NCBI GenBank assembly: GCA_038319025.1
Contig: JBBQCW010000007.1
Coordinates: 76,570-140,569, forward strand
Length of the DNA: 64,000 nt
Reading direction: 5' to 3'
Origin: JBBQCW01 sp038319025
Lineage (GTDB): Bacteria; Actinomycetota; Thermoleophilia; Solirubrobacterales; Solirubrobacteraceae
The notes beneath the pieces are model-generated. The model saw only the letters and a list, made by a program, of their open reading frames with translations, had not been told where the DNA came from and ran no database searches. Made by a program: the position numbers and the translations under genes. Positions 35,887 to 43,911 of this stretch are shown piece by piece. Within the stretch, counting starts at the first letter, position 1. Every line of letters begins with the position of its first letter.

Positions 35887-36203
35887 CGACTCAGTTTGAT
35901 GACCTGGCCGGTCTGCAGCGCATTGGCGTCCAGACTCGGGTTGAGCGCCTGAATGCGCTCCAGCGAAACACCGGTGCGGGCAGCGATGATCGAAAGCACA
36001 TCACCGGACTTCACGCGGTAGGTCCGCTTCTGCTTTTTGTGCTTCGTCGTCGTGACGTGTACGGCGGTCGCCGTGGCAGATGTCCCGCTGCTCTTCGCCG
36101 CTTTGTCGACCTCGCCATGCAGGACCGCCCACACGGCGCCGATCGCCGCAAGCAGAGCAAGTGGAGCCAGGAGTCTGGCGGCCCAACTGGAACGTCGACG
36201 CAT
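35883..36203 (-). CDS. Membrane-anchored LysM-domain protein
   Basis: The 106-residue protein has an N-terminal transmembrane segment (RLLAPLALLAAIGAVWAVL). A short linker and a single C-terminal LysM domain (YRVKSGDVLSIIAARTGV...LQTGQVIKL) follow. LysM binds peptidoglycan glycans. The frame is open to 36449, but upstream of ATG 36203 it reads into pyrF and looks non-coding. It is coupled by a 4-bp overlap to the D-Ala-D-Ala carboxypeptidase, which fits a wall-targeting partner role. Confidence 0.82.
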   Translation of the reverse strand: MRRRSSWAARLLAPLALLAAIGAVWAVLHGEVDKAAKSSGTSATATAVHVTTTKHKKQKRTYRVKSGDVLSIIAARTGVSLERIQALNPSLDANALQTGQVIKLSR

Positions 36204-36282
36204 CGCCCGGACAATAGGCGTCAGGAATGCCTGGGCCGACACGCGCAACGCAGCGTGCGCCGTACCCACCCGGTGTCGGAAG

Positions 36283-37161
36283 TCAGTCCGACAGCGCCCA
36301 AGCAGCTGCGCGCAGGCGCTCGGCCTCTTCGCGCGCCGCCGTCGCGGCATTCCCACCGTGCTGCTCGTGCGCTTGGGCGATCGACCGTGAAGCCGTAACG
36401 AGGCCGCCGGCACGGCCGGGCGCAAAGGCCGGAGCGAGATCCTCCACACGACCGCCCTGAGCGCCCACGCCAGGCAATAGGAACGGCGTCGCGGGCATCA
36501 GTTCGCGCATCGTGGCGATGTGCTCCGGAGCGGTCGCGCCCACGACTGCCCCCACGTCAGCGATTCCCGAGGCCGGCCCCGGGTCACCGGCAGCGCTCAC
36601 CAGTCGGGAGACGTGCTCCCAGACCGATCCACCGTCCTGCAGCACGACGTCCTCAATATCGACGGCACCCGGGTTGGAGGTGCGCACCAACACGAAGACC
36701 CCTGCGCCACGCGGCCGCGCTACGTCAAGCAGCGAGGCCACGGTGTCCGCACCCATGTACGGACTGGCGGTCATGGCGTCGGCCCCAAGGCCCTCGATCT
36801 CGCCGTAGGGCGACGGAGTTGCCCCGAGCAGCGACTGCGCATAGGCCCGGGCGCTCACGTCGATGTCGCCGCGTTTGGCGTCGGCGAGAACCAGCAGGCC
36901 GGCGTCGTGGGCGTGGCGAACGACAACATCGAGCGCCACTCGCCCAGGCGCGCCGAGCCGCTCAAAGCAGGCCAGTTGGGGCTTGACCGCGACGCAGGCG
37001 CGGCCGGCGGCATCGATCAGTGCACGGCAGTGGCCGGCGACGGCGGTGGCGGCCAGTTGGGCCGGATCGTCGCCGTGGGCCTCGTGCAGTGCGGCTCCAG
37101 GCCACAGCCGACCCGGATCCGGGTCAAGACCCAGAACGATCTGGGACGCCCGCAGCTCCAC
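36283..37161 (-). CDS. pyrF: Orotidine-5'-phosphate decarboxylase, type 2
   Basis: This enzyme makes UMP from OMP. VLGLDPD near the N-terminus, VKPQLACFE, and the catalytic DAKRGDI motif identify the type 2 (mycobacterial-like) family; 292 residues is normal. The GTG at 37161 is the first usable start. Upstream in frame there is a further family-like stretch (HFGDRLAVQV), suggesting that the true start may be 10-20 codons earlier, perhaps at a CTG; I could not find an ATG, GTG or TTG there. It follows hup by 65 bp. Confidence 0.92.
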   Translation of the reverse strand: MELRASQIVLGLDPDPGRLWPGAALHEAHGDDPAQLAATAVAGHCRALIDAAGRACVAVKPQLACFERLGAPGRVALDVVVRHAHDAGLLVLADAKRGDIDVSARAYAQSLLGATPSPYGEIEGLGADAMTASPYMGADTVASLLDVARPRGAGVFVLVRTSNPGAVDIEDVVLQDGGSVWEHVSRLVSAAGDPGPASGIADVGAVVGATAPEHIATMRELMPATPFLLPGVGAQGGRVEDLAPAFAPGRAGGLVTASRSIAQAHEQHGGNAATAAREEAERLRAAAWALSD

Positions 37162-37226
37162 CTGGACGGCCAGCCGATCCCCGAAATGGGTGCCGGCCGA
37201 CCGCTCAGCGTGCGAGGAGTGCTCGA

Positions 37227-37505
37227 TCAGCCTTCCTTGACCGACTTCTTCAGGCCGGAGCCGGCGGAGAACTTCGGCGCCTTGGAAGCGGCGATCTGGA
37301 TCTTCTCGCCGGTCTGCGGGTTGACGCCCTGACGGGCACCGCGGTGGGCGACGTGGAACTTGCCGAATCCGGAGAACGTGATGTCACCGCCACGCGACAG
37401 CGTGTCCTTGATCGTCTCGAGCACGGCGTCGACGGCCTTACCGGCATCCGCCTTGGACAGTTCCGCCTTCTGGGCGATGTGGTCGATGAACTCTGACTTC
37501 GTCAC
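37227..37505 (-). CDS. hup: HU-family DNA-binding protein
   Basis: This is a nucleoid-associated protein of 92 residues. MTKSEFIDHIAQKAELSK at the start, GFGKFHVAHR with the DNA-binding arm, NPQTGEKI and the basic C-terminus are all standard HU. Unlike mycobacterial HupB there is no long Lys/Ala-rich tail. The start is GTG 37505, with GAAGGAGGAGCC just upstream. It is followed by pyrF on the same strand. Confidence 0.96.
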   Translation of the reverse strand: MTKSEFIDHIAQKAELSKADAGKAVDAVLETIKDTLSRGGDITFSGFGKFHVAHRGARQGVNPQTGEKIQIAASKAPKFSAGSGLKKSVKEG

Positions 37506-37672
37506 GTCGGCTCCTCCTTCGAGGGGATGGTTGGGTCGAAGCTACCACCGTCTTCGGACGCACAATCCCTCTGACCAACGGGAATCAGACCGAAAACAGG
37601 TGATCGGCGCGGCAGTGTTGCGCGCCCATCGGACGACCCCGTGCCTCGGCACCGTCGTCACGATGCGCGACC

Positions 37673-37822
37673 ATGTCGTTCATGACGCTCGCCCGTGCCT
37701 CCTGGCTCACCACCGTTGCGGTGTGTGTGATCACCGCCGTACTGCTCTTCCTGTCCGATTACATCGGGTACGGATTCGTCGCCTTGGCCATCGGCGCGTC
37801 GGCCGCGATCAACATTCGTTGA
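37673..37822 (+). CDS. Small two-helix membrane protein
   Basis: The 49-residue frame from ATG 37673 encodes two hydrophobic segments (WLTTVAVCVITAVLLFL and GFVALAIGASAAI) joined by SDYIGYG. Neither has a charged residue inside. It ends 4 bp before a hairpin with a T7 tract, the only well-formed rho-independent terminator on this strand nearby, which argues for a real plus-strand transcript. The ribosome site is weak. I recognise no family; a small RNA is the alternative. Confidence 0.5.
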   Translation: MSFMTLARASWLTTVAVCVITAVLLFLSDYIGYGFVALAIGASAAINIR

Positions 37823-37826
37823 CGTA

Positions 37827-37853
37827 AAATCCCTGTACATCAGGGGTTTTTTT
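37827..37853. terminator. Bidirectional terminator with T7 tract
   Basis: AATCCCTG (37828-37835) pairs with CAGGGGTT (37841-37848), with one T-G wobble and loop TACAT. T7 (37847-37853) follows on the plus strand and T4 on the minus. The stop codon of the CDF transporter gene (37842-37840) lies inside the stem-loop. Confidence 0.8.
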
Positions 37854-38793
37854 GCGGGGTGCCGTCCGCGGCGCCGCCAATCTCGGTGCCGGGCCGGACG
37901 CTGTCCTGCGGCTCGATGTGAATCAGCACGTCGGCCCCGTGAAGTCGCTCGGCAATCGCATCCTGAAGCGCGTGCGCGGTCGAGTGGGCAGCTTCCAGAC
38001 TGGTACCCGCCACGAATTGCACGTGGAGGTCGACGTGGCGTCGCGAGCCCGCCCGGCGCGCACGGAGCTTGTGGTAGCCACGTACCCCACGATCGCCGAA
38101 ATCGAGCACTTCCTCGCCCACCGCCTCCAATTCGGAGGCCGGCAACGCCTCGTCGACGAGTACACGGCTGGCCCGGGCGAGGATCGAAATGCCGGTCCAA
38201 AGGATCGCCGCGGCCACGATCAGGGCTACGACAGGGTCGATCCAGTCGGCGCCCGTCACGTGCACGAGGACGAGGCCGATCAGTACGGCACCTGAGGTGA
38301 ACGCATCGGTCCGCAGATGGGCGGCATCAGCCTCTAATGCGGGCGACTCGGTCTCGCGAGCACGGCGGTGAAGCACGGTGGATATGCCGACGTTGACCAG
38401 CATCGAGAATCCGATCACCGCGATACCGAAGCCGAGCTTCTCGACGCTCCCACCCACCACCAGGCGACGGATGGCGGCGAAGGCGATGATCCCGGAGCCG
38501 AGCAGGATCAGCATGCCCTCGATGGCCGCAGCCAGGTTCTCAACCTTGGCGTGGCCCCAAGGGTGATCCTCGTCGGCGGGCTCGTCAGCCTTGCGGATCG
38601 AGATGTACGCGACCAGCGACGCGATCAGATCGACGGAGGAATGCATCGCCTCCGACAGGATCGACACCGACCCGGTGAGCGTCCCCGCCACCACCTTCAG
38701 GAGGATCAGCCCGGAGTTGGAGAAGATTGACAGCAGCGCGGCCCGCGACTTCACGGCCGGCCGCCCATCCGGCGGGATCAGGTCGGGAGCCAC
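37840..38793 (-). CDS. Cation diffusion facilitator (CDF) metal transporter
   Basis: The 317-residue membrane protein exports divalent metals in exchange for protons. Six transmembrane segments are visible. The metal-site motifs HSSVD in TM2 and a further His/Asp pair in TM5 (VLVHVTGADWIDP) are present, as is the family loop HPWGHAKVEN. A cytoplasmic C-terminal domain carries the usual HVDLHVQF and HIEP. The start lies 16 bp inside the rdgB 3' end. The metal (Zn, Mn, Fe or Co) cannot be told from sequence alone. Confidence 0.9.
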   Translation of the reverse strand: MAPDLIPPDGRPAVKSRAALLSIFSNSGLILLKVVAGTLTGSVSILSEAMHSSVDLIASLVAYISIRKADEPADEDHPWGHAKVENLAAAIEGMLILLGSGIIAFAAIRRLVVGGSVEKLGFGIAVIGFSMLVNVGISTVLHRRARETESPALEADAAHLRTDAFTSGAVLIGLVLVHVTGADWIDPVVALIVAAAILWTGISILARASRVLVDEALPASELEAVGEEVLDFGDRGVRGYHKLRARRAGSRRHVDLHVQFVAGTSLEAAHSTAHALQDAIAERLHGADVLIHIEPQDSVRPGTEIGGAADGTPQKNP

Positions 38794-39347
38794 GCGAGCA
38801 ACTCCCGTGCCGCCCGGCCGCGATGGCTGATGGCGTCCTTTTCTGCATCGCTCAGCTCGGCCATCGTGCGCTCACCCGGCTCATCGTCGGGGCAGAAGGC
38901 GGGGTCGTAGCCGAAGCCTCCGGCCCCAGACGGGCTCGCAGCCAAGGTGCCGCTGCAGCGGCCGTCGAAGAAGTGCTCCTCAGCCGTGGCCGGATCGACG
39001 TACGCGATCACGCACACGTAGGTGAGTGCGCTGCCGGCCGGCGCCTCGGCCAGGAGCTTGGCCAGGTTCTCCTCGTCGGTCGCGCCCTCCCCGGCGAAAC
39101 GCGCGGAGTAGATCCCGGGCGCCCCGCCCAGAGCCTCCGCCTCGATCCCGGAATCGTCGGCGATCGACGGGCGGCCGGTGGCGGCAGCCGCGGCGCGGGC
39201 TTTGCCGAGCGCGTTCTCAGCGAACGTCTCCCCCGTCTCCGGGGGCAGAACCACGTCGTCGGGCAACGGATCAACGGTCAGCGGTGCGAGGAGACGGGCG
39301 AACTCGCGCACCTTGTGCGCGTTGCGCGTCGACAGAAGCAGGGTCAC
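38778..39347 (-). CDS. rdgB: XTP/dITP pyrophosphatase (RdgB/HAM1)
   Basis: This enzyme removes deaminated purine nucleotides (XTP, dITP) from the pool. STRNAHKVREF at the N-terminus, the ADDSGIEAEALGGAPGIYSARF segment in outline, and GGFGYDP are diagnostic; 189 residues is normal. It overlaps rph by 4 bp. The order murI-rph-rdgB is widely conserved in actinobacteria. Confidence 0.95.
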   Translation of the reverse strand: MTLLLSTRNAHKVREFARLLAPLTVDPLPDDVVLPPETGETFAENALGKARAAAAATGRPSIADDSGIEAEALGGAPGIYSARFAGEGATDEENLAKLLAEAPAGSALTYVCVIAYVDPATAEEHFFDGRCSGTLAASPSGAGGFGYDPAFCPDDEPGERTMAELSDAEKDAISHRGRAARELLAWLPT

Positions 39348-40081
39348 GCGCTCGCGTCGTCGACTGCGGCGCGCTGCAGCCCGCGCAGTTCCTCGATGCC
39401 CGACGCCGCCAACGCCAGCAGGTCGTCCAGGCCCGCGCGCGACAGCGGGGTGCGCTCGGCCGTGGCCTGCACCTCGACGAGACCGCCATCTCCGGTCATG
39501 ACCACGTTGGCGTCCACCTCGGCGCTGGAATCCTCGGGGTAGTCCAAGTCGAGCAGAGCCATACCGTCGACGATGCCCGCGGACACCGCGGCCACCGAAC
39601 CGGCCAGCGGCGAGCGATCGAGCTTGCCTTCGGCGATCAGCCGCACGCAGGCCAGCTCGAGCGCGACATACGCCCCGGTGATGGAGGCACAGCGCGTGCC
39701 ACCGTCGGCCTGAAGGACATCGCAGTCCAGGTAGATCGTCCGCTCGCCGAGCGCCTCGAAATCGATCACGCCGCGGATCGAGCGGCCGATCAGGCGCTGG
39801 ATCTCGATCGAGCGCCCGTCCGCCTTGCCACGACTGATGTCACGCTGTTTGCGATCGCCGGTGGAGGCCGGAAGCATCCCGTACTCAGCCGTGACCCAAC
39901 CGGTGCCGCGGCCCTTCATCCACCGCGGAACGGACTCCTGGGCCGAAGCGGTGCAGATGACCCGCGTCTCGCCCACGGAGATGAGCGCCGACCCGGTGGC
40001 GGTGCGCACGAACCCAGGCTCGATGGTGACGGGGCGCATCTGGTGGGCGCTGCGCCCGTTGGATCGGATGGGGCTGGTCAC
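39344..40081 (-). CDS. rph: Ribonuclease PH
   Basis: This is a phosphorolytic 3'-5' exoribonuclease that trims tRNA 3' ends. The 245-residue sequence has R(P)-like N-terminal NQMRPVTIEPGF-type context, TSAQESVPRW, RTIYLDCDVLQADGGTR and TGDGGLVEVQATAE, all standard RNase PH. It overlaps murI upstream and rdgB downstream by 4 bp each, forming a tightly coupled operon. Confidence 0.95.
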   Translation of the reverse strand: MTSPIRSNGRSAHQMRPVTIEPGFVRTATGSALISVGETRVICTASAQESVPRWMKGRGTGWVTAEYGMLPASTGDRKQRDISRGKADGRSIEIQRLIGRSIRGVIDFEALGERTIYLDCDVLQADGGTRCASITGAYVALELACVRLIAEGKLDRSPLAGSVAAVSAGIVDGMALLDLDYPEDSSAEVDANVVMTGDGGLVEVQATAERTPLSRAGLDDLLALAASGIEELRGLQRAAVDDASA

Positions 40082-40965
40082 GGCATGGACTCCTGGATCG
40101 TTGGGTGCGCAGGATCGCTGATCAGCTCGACCTGTGTGACCTGCCCCAGCGGGAGCTGCAAGAAACGTGTGCCCAGCGTGCGGAAGATCTCCGGGTCACC
40201 GGTACACAGGAAGCGGTAGTCGCCCTCGCCGGTACGAGTGGTGTCCAGAGCCCTTGAGCGCAAAGCATGTTCCACCTGGCGGGCGGCCGCGGCCCCTGAT
40301 GTCACGATCGTCACGTCCCGGCCGAGCATGCGCTGCAGCAGTGGGCGAACGAGCGGATAGTGCGTGCAGCCGAGGATGACCGTGTCCACCCCGGCGGCAC
40401 GGAGCGGGGCGCAGTACCCGCGGACGGTGGCGACGATGGCCTCGTCGATCGCGGCGCCGCCCTGGATGATCGGCGCCAGATCAGGACAGGCAACGCTGAT
40501 GAGGTCTGTGTGTGGATCGGCGGCGTGGATCGCGCGCACGTAGGCGCCGCTGGCAACAGTCGCGGGTGTGGCCATGAGACCGATCCGGCCGTTCCGCGTG
40601 GCGGCGACCGCCTGCAGGGCTTCTGGGCGAACCACTCCGATGACGTCAGGCCCGAGCGTCGTCTCCATCATGCGCGCCTGCAGCGCCGGAAGCGCGGCGG
40701 CGGTGGCGGAGTTGCACGCCACCACGAGCAACTTGGCCCGGTGCGCCAAAAGCTCCTCAGCGATCTGGAGCGAGAAGACCTCCAGCTCAGCGGTCGACCG
40801 TTCTCCATACGGGAAGCGAGCCGTGTCCCCCAAGTAGAGGAAGTCCTCGTGCGGCAGGTTGATCAGGAGCTCATGCAGCACCGTGAGGCCACCGACGCCC
40901 GAGTCGAAGACGGCGATGGGCCGATCACGAGGGTCGACGGGGGCTGCTGCGCTCACGGGCCCCAT
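40078..40965 (-). CDS. murI: Glutamate racemase
   Basis: MurI supplies D-glutamate for peptidoglycan. The two catalytic cysteines lie in VVACNSATA and ILGCTHYPLV, and the N-terminal FDSGVGGLTVL motif is intact. I use ATG 40965 (295 aa); a TTG at 40980 is also possible and neither has a clear ribosome site. It is the first gene of the murI-rph-rdgB-CDF run. Confidence 0.94.
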   Translation of the reverse strand: MGPVSAAAPVDPRDRPIAVFDSGVGGLTVLHELLINLPHEDFLYLGDTARFPYGERSTAELEVFSLQIAEELLAHRAKLLVVACNSATAAALPALQARMMETTLGPDVIGVVRPEALQAVAATRNGRIGLMATPATVASGAYVRAIHAADPHTDLISVACPDLAPIIQGGAAIDEAIVATVRGYCAPLRAAGVDTVILGCTHYPLVRPLLQRMLGRDVTIVTSGAAAARQVEHALRSRALDTTRTGEGDYRFLCTGDPEIFRTLGTRFLQLPLGQVTQVELISDPAHPTIQESMP

Positions 40966-41048
40966 GGTAGAGCGACGCAAGGGGTGGACCGAGCGCTGGG
41001 CGCCGGGCGCCGGGGCAGGACGCGAGTACCTGACCCCGGCTCACGACC

Positions 41049-41270
41049 TCAGTGGCCGACCTTGCCGACGCTTTCCAGCGAATCCTGCAACTTGCCGACG
41101 ATCGTCTTGGCCAGCGCAGCTCCGTTCATGCCCTTGCCGGCGACCACGACTCCGGCCAGCACGCCCGCCACGAGCAGAATCAGGGCGACGTACTCAACCG
41201 TCCCCTGTCCACGATCATCGCGCAGCGTGAGCGCCCAGATGTGCAAGCGGCCCAACATTTCGTACCCCAT
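41049..41270 (-). CDS. Flp-type pilin-like small membrane protein
   Basis: The 73-residue protein starts at ATG 41270, with GGGAGG 7 nt upstream; the open frame to 41429 is longer but lacks a site. A short basic region ends in RGQGTVEYVALILLVAGVLAG. This resembles the class III (prepilin-peptidase) signal of Flp/Tad pilins: Gly, then a Glu five residues into the hydrophobic segment. No tad or prepilin-peptidase genes lie in the window, so any pilus partners are elsewhere. Confidence 0.6.
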   Translation of the reverse strand: MGYEMLGRLHIWALTLRDDRGQGTVEYVALILLVAGVLAGVVVAGKGMNGAALAKTIVGKLQDSLESVGKVGH

Positions 41271-41470
41271 CGGTCGACCTCCCGGTCTGTGTGGTGAGTG
41301 ATGAGGTGATGGTGCGTGACCTCGTGTCACAGCTCCAGCGTCAGATCGCAAAGATTGAGAGGCACGCCGGTCACGAATGTGTGCCTGGGCGCCGAGGCGC
41401 GGTCCGCTCGTCCGGCACCCTTCGCCCACCTATACTCAGGCCAAGGGGCGCCGTCGGGCGCCTCCTCTGT

Positions 41471-42439
41471 ATGACCGGAATCCGAGACCGTTTCCGCCGG
41501 CGTCCCGACGCCGCCGGCCCGCCCGCCGCGCCCGACCAGGCCCCGCCTGGTGCTCCGTCGACGCCCGGACCGGCGGCATCCGTGGCACCGGCTGCCTCAC
41601 CCACACCCTTCGCGGGACCGCCGACCGTAGGTCGGGCACCTGCAGCTGCCGGCGGCGCTGCGCCGACCGCTGCCATCCCCGTGGTGACGCCCGCCCCGGC
41701 TACTCCGACCGTGGCGGCCCCGACTCCGGCGACAGCACCATCGCCCGACACCCCGGCGCCTGCAGCCCCCGAGCCTGAGGAAGCAGGGTTCGCTACCCGC
41801 GGCAAGCTGCGGCGGCGTCTGCGCTACCTACGACGCGTACGCGAACTCGGTTACCGCGACCTCGGTGGACTCATCTTCGATCAGCATCGATTCGGCCGGG
41901 CCAATGAAGCCCTCGTTCAGGGCAAGGTCGCCGCTCTGACGCAGATCGACGGCGAGGTGCGAGCCCTCGAAGGTGCCCTCCACGACCACCGTCAGGTCGC
42001 CGAACTGCGTGAAGCCGGGATTGGCGCGTGCTCACGTTGCGGGGCGATCCACGGCAGTGAGGCGCGTTATTGCCCGGCGTGTGGACTCTCGTTGACCGGT
42101 CCGACCGAGCTGTCGACGATGCCGGTGGCCACTTCGTCGCCGACGTCCGGTCCGGTCCCCCCCGGCGCCATGGCACCGCCCGCGCAGCGTGCCCCCGCAG
42201 CGCAACCCACTTCGTTGTTCCAGCAGCCGACACCGGCGGCGGCCGCGCCCGCCGCGCCACCGACGCCGCCGCCCGCAGCACCGAGCCCCTCGCCACCGGC
42301 CGAGCAGCCTACGACGATCTTGCGCGCCGCCGATGTCGGCTCAGCGCCCGTCTCAACACCCGCGCCGATCGCTCCCGAAGTGACGAGCGGCGATCCGCTC
42401 GCTCCCGGTCGGCCCCCGGCCGAACGGGCGGACTCGTGA
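41471..42439 (+). CDS. Pro/Ala-rich zinc-ribbon protein of unknown function
   Basis: The 322-residue protein starts at ATG 41471. Residues ~10-105 and ~215-322 are low-complexity Pro/Ala. Between them is a helical, charged block (RGKLRRRLRYLRRVRELGYRDLG...ALEGALHDH). A zinc ribbon follows, CSRCGAIHGSEARYCPACG, with two CxxC knuckles. I recognise no catalytic motif. The stop overlaps the start of a second zinc-ribbon gene (GTGA), so the two are made together. A role as a disordered linker or regulatory scaffold is possible but unproven. Confidence 0.65.
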   Translation: MTGIRDRFRRRPDAAGPPAAPDQAPPGAPSTPGPAASVAPAASPTPFAGPPTVGRAPAAAGGAAPTAAIPVVTPAPATPTVAAPTPATAPSPDTPAPAAPEPEEAGFATRGKLRRRLRYLRRVRELGYRDLGGLIFDQHRFGRANEALVQGKVAALTQIDGEVRALEGALHDHRQVAELREAGIGACSRCGAIHGSEARYCPACGLSLTGPTELSTMPVATSSPTSGPVPPGAMAPPAQRAPAAQPTSLFQQPTPAAAAPAAPPTPPPAAPSPSPPAEQPTTILRAADVGSAPVSTPAPIAPEVTSGDPLAPGRPPAERADS

Positions 42440-42882
42440 GCGTTCCGGGTACCGCCGCCCCGCCTTCGTCGATCCCCGCCGGGACCATCGCCTGCCCGCG
42501 CTGCGGAGCCCCGGTAGGTCCGCATCAGGATTGGTGCCTGACTTGTGGAGTGGCTGCCCGCACCCGGGTCGCACCGGTTCCGCCTTGGCGACGCCCGATC
42601 GCCCTGGTCCTCGTCATCGGTGCACTGGCCCTCGCGGCGCTGACGGTGGCGCTGATCTCGCTGAGCTCCAGCGACATGCCGTCAGGCTCCACGACGGTCA
42701 CCGCCATAACGACGCCGCCTGCCCCGGCCGTCACGCCGACGACGGCCACGCCTCCTGCCGAGCCGGGCGCACCTGGTGTGCCGACCACCGTCGCGCCGGC
42801 CGCGGGAGCGCCCGCAGCACCGACCGTCACCACGACGCCACCGGCGGTCGTGCCCCCAGCCACCACCACGAAGACGCCTTAG
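42436..42882 (+). CDS. Zinc-ribbon membrane protein with Thr/Pro-rich tail
   Basis: The 148-residue protein starts at GTG 42436. It has an N-terminal zinc ribbon (CPRCGAPVGPHQDWCLTCG, residues ~20-38), then one transmembrane helix (PIALVLVIGALALAALTVALISL). An extracytoplasmic tail of about 75 residues rich in Thr, Pro and Ala follows, the kind of low-complexity tail that spans the wall. It is coupled to the preceding zinc-ribbon gene and convergent with the HDAC-family gene (14 bp). Confidence 0.65.
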   Translation: MSVPGTAAPPSSIPAGTIACPRCGAPVGPHQDWCLTCGVAARTRVAPVPPWRRPIALVLVIGALALAALTVALISLSSSDMPSGSTTVTAITTPPAPAVTPTTATPPAEPGAPGVPTTVAPAAGAPAAPTVTTTPPAVVPPATTTKTP

Positions 42883-42895
42883 GTAGTAGGCAGCG

Positions 42896-43897
42896 TCAGC
42901 GCGTGCGTTGAAGCAGGGCGTGTTCGGCCGTCGGATGGACCGGCACATCGGGCGCGACGGCTGGACCACCGATGATGCGCAGGCTCTGCGGGACGCAGCG
43001 CGCCAGCACACCCAGGTCGTAGCCGCCCTCGAGGATCAACCCCATGGGCACATCGAGTTCCTGCGCGAGCGCAGCGACCGATGCCGTCATCGCCGCGTAT
43101 CCGTCATCGGTTACGGCGCAGCCTGCCAGCGGGTCCTCAGCGTGAGCGTCGAAGCCCGCGCACAGCAGCAGCAGCTGCGGCCGGTGCGCTCGGGCGACCG
43201 GCACCGCGACGTGCTCGACCATGGAGGCCCAGGCGTCGTCGCCGGTGCCCGCGGCCATCGGAAGATTCACCGTGAAGCCCGCGCCAGGCCCCGCGCCGAC
43301 CTGCGATGCGGCCCCGGTTCCCGGCCAGAACGGGAACTGGTGCAACGAGCACGTAAGCACCCGCGGCTCCTCCCAGAAAATGGCCTGCGTGCCGTTCCCG
43401 TGGTGGACGTCCCAGTCGATTATCGCCACACGCTCCAGGCCGTAAGCATCCAGCGCGTGCTGCGCTGCGATCGCCGCGTTGCCCAGCACACAGAATCCCA
43501 TGGCCCGCGCCGGCTCGGCGTGATGTCCAGGTGGCCGGTGCAACGACGACCCGGCGGTCGCCTCGCGTGACAGCAGAGCGTCGACGAGCGCCACCGCCCC
43601 GCCTGCGGCGTGGAGCGCCGCCGCCCACGAGTCGGGTGACACGACGGTGTCGGCATCCAGGTACCCGCCCCCCGTCTCACAACGCTCCCGAATTCCACGC
43701 AAGTAGTTGGGATCGTGAACCGACCGCAGGTTTTCGGAGGACGCGGCGGGAGACTCGCGCACGTCTTGGCCGAGCCAGTCCACCTGCGCCAACGCCATCT
43801 CGATCGAGGTGATCCGCGCCGCGCACTCGGGATGATCTCCGGTGTCGTGCAGCAGGGACGAAGCGTGGTGAAACAGCACCGGTGGGGGCACGGGCAT
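42896..43897 (-). CDS. Histone-deacetylase-family (AcuC/APAH-like) deacetylase
   Basis: The 333-residue protein belongs to the zinc-dependent arginase/deacetylase fold. The His-His pair of the charge relay (RPPGHHAEP), the zinc ligands in DWDVHHGNGT and LCAGFDAHAEDP, and the transition-state Tyr in GGYD are all present. Bacterial members deacetylate acetyl-lysine proteins (for example AcuC on acetyl-CoA synthetase) or acetylpolyamines. I start at ATG 43897, which gives the usual VLFHHASSLLHDTGDHPE opening; the longer frame overlaps nadB. Its start is only 14 bp from the divergent nadB start. Confidence 0.88.
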   Translation of the reverse strand: MPVPPPVLFHHASSLLHDTGDHPECAARITSIEMALAQVDWLGQDVRESPAASSENLRSVHDPNYLRGIRERCETGGGYLDADTVVSPDSWAAALHAAGGAVALVDALLSREATAGSSLHRPPGHHAEPARAMGFCVLGNAAIAAQHALDAYGLERVAIIDWDVHHGNGTQAIFWEEPRVLTCSLHQFPFWPGTGAASQVGAGPGAGFTVNLPMAAGTGDDAWASMVEHVAVPVARAHRPQLLLLCAGFDAHAEDPLAGCAVTDDGYAAMTASVAALAQELDVPMGLILEGGYDLGVLARCVPQSLRIIGGPAVAPDVPVHPTAEHALLQRTR

Positions 43898-43911
43898 AAC
43901 GTACCCGGCGC

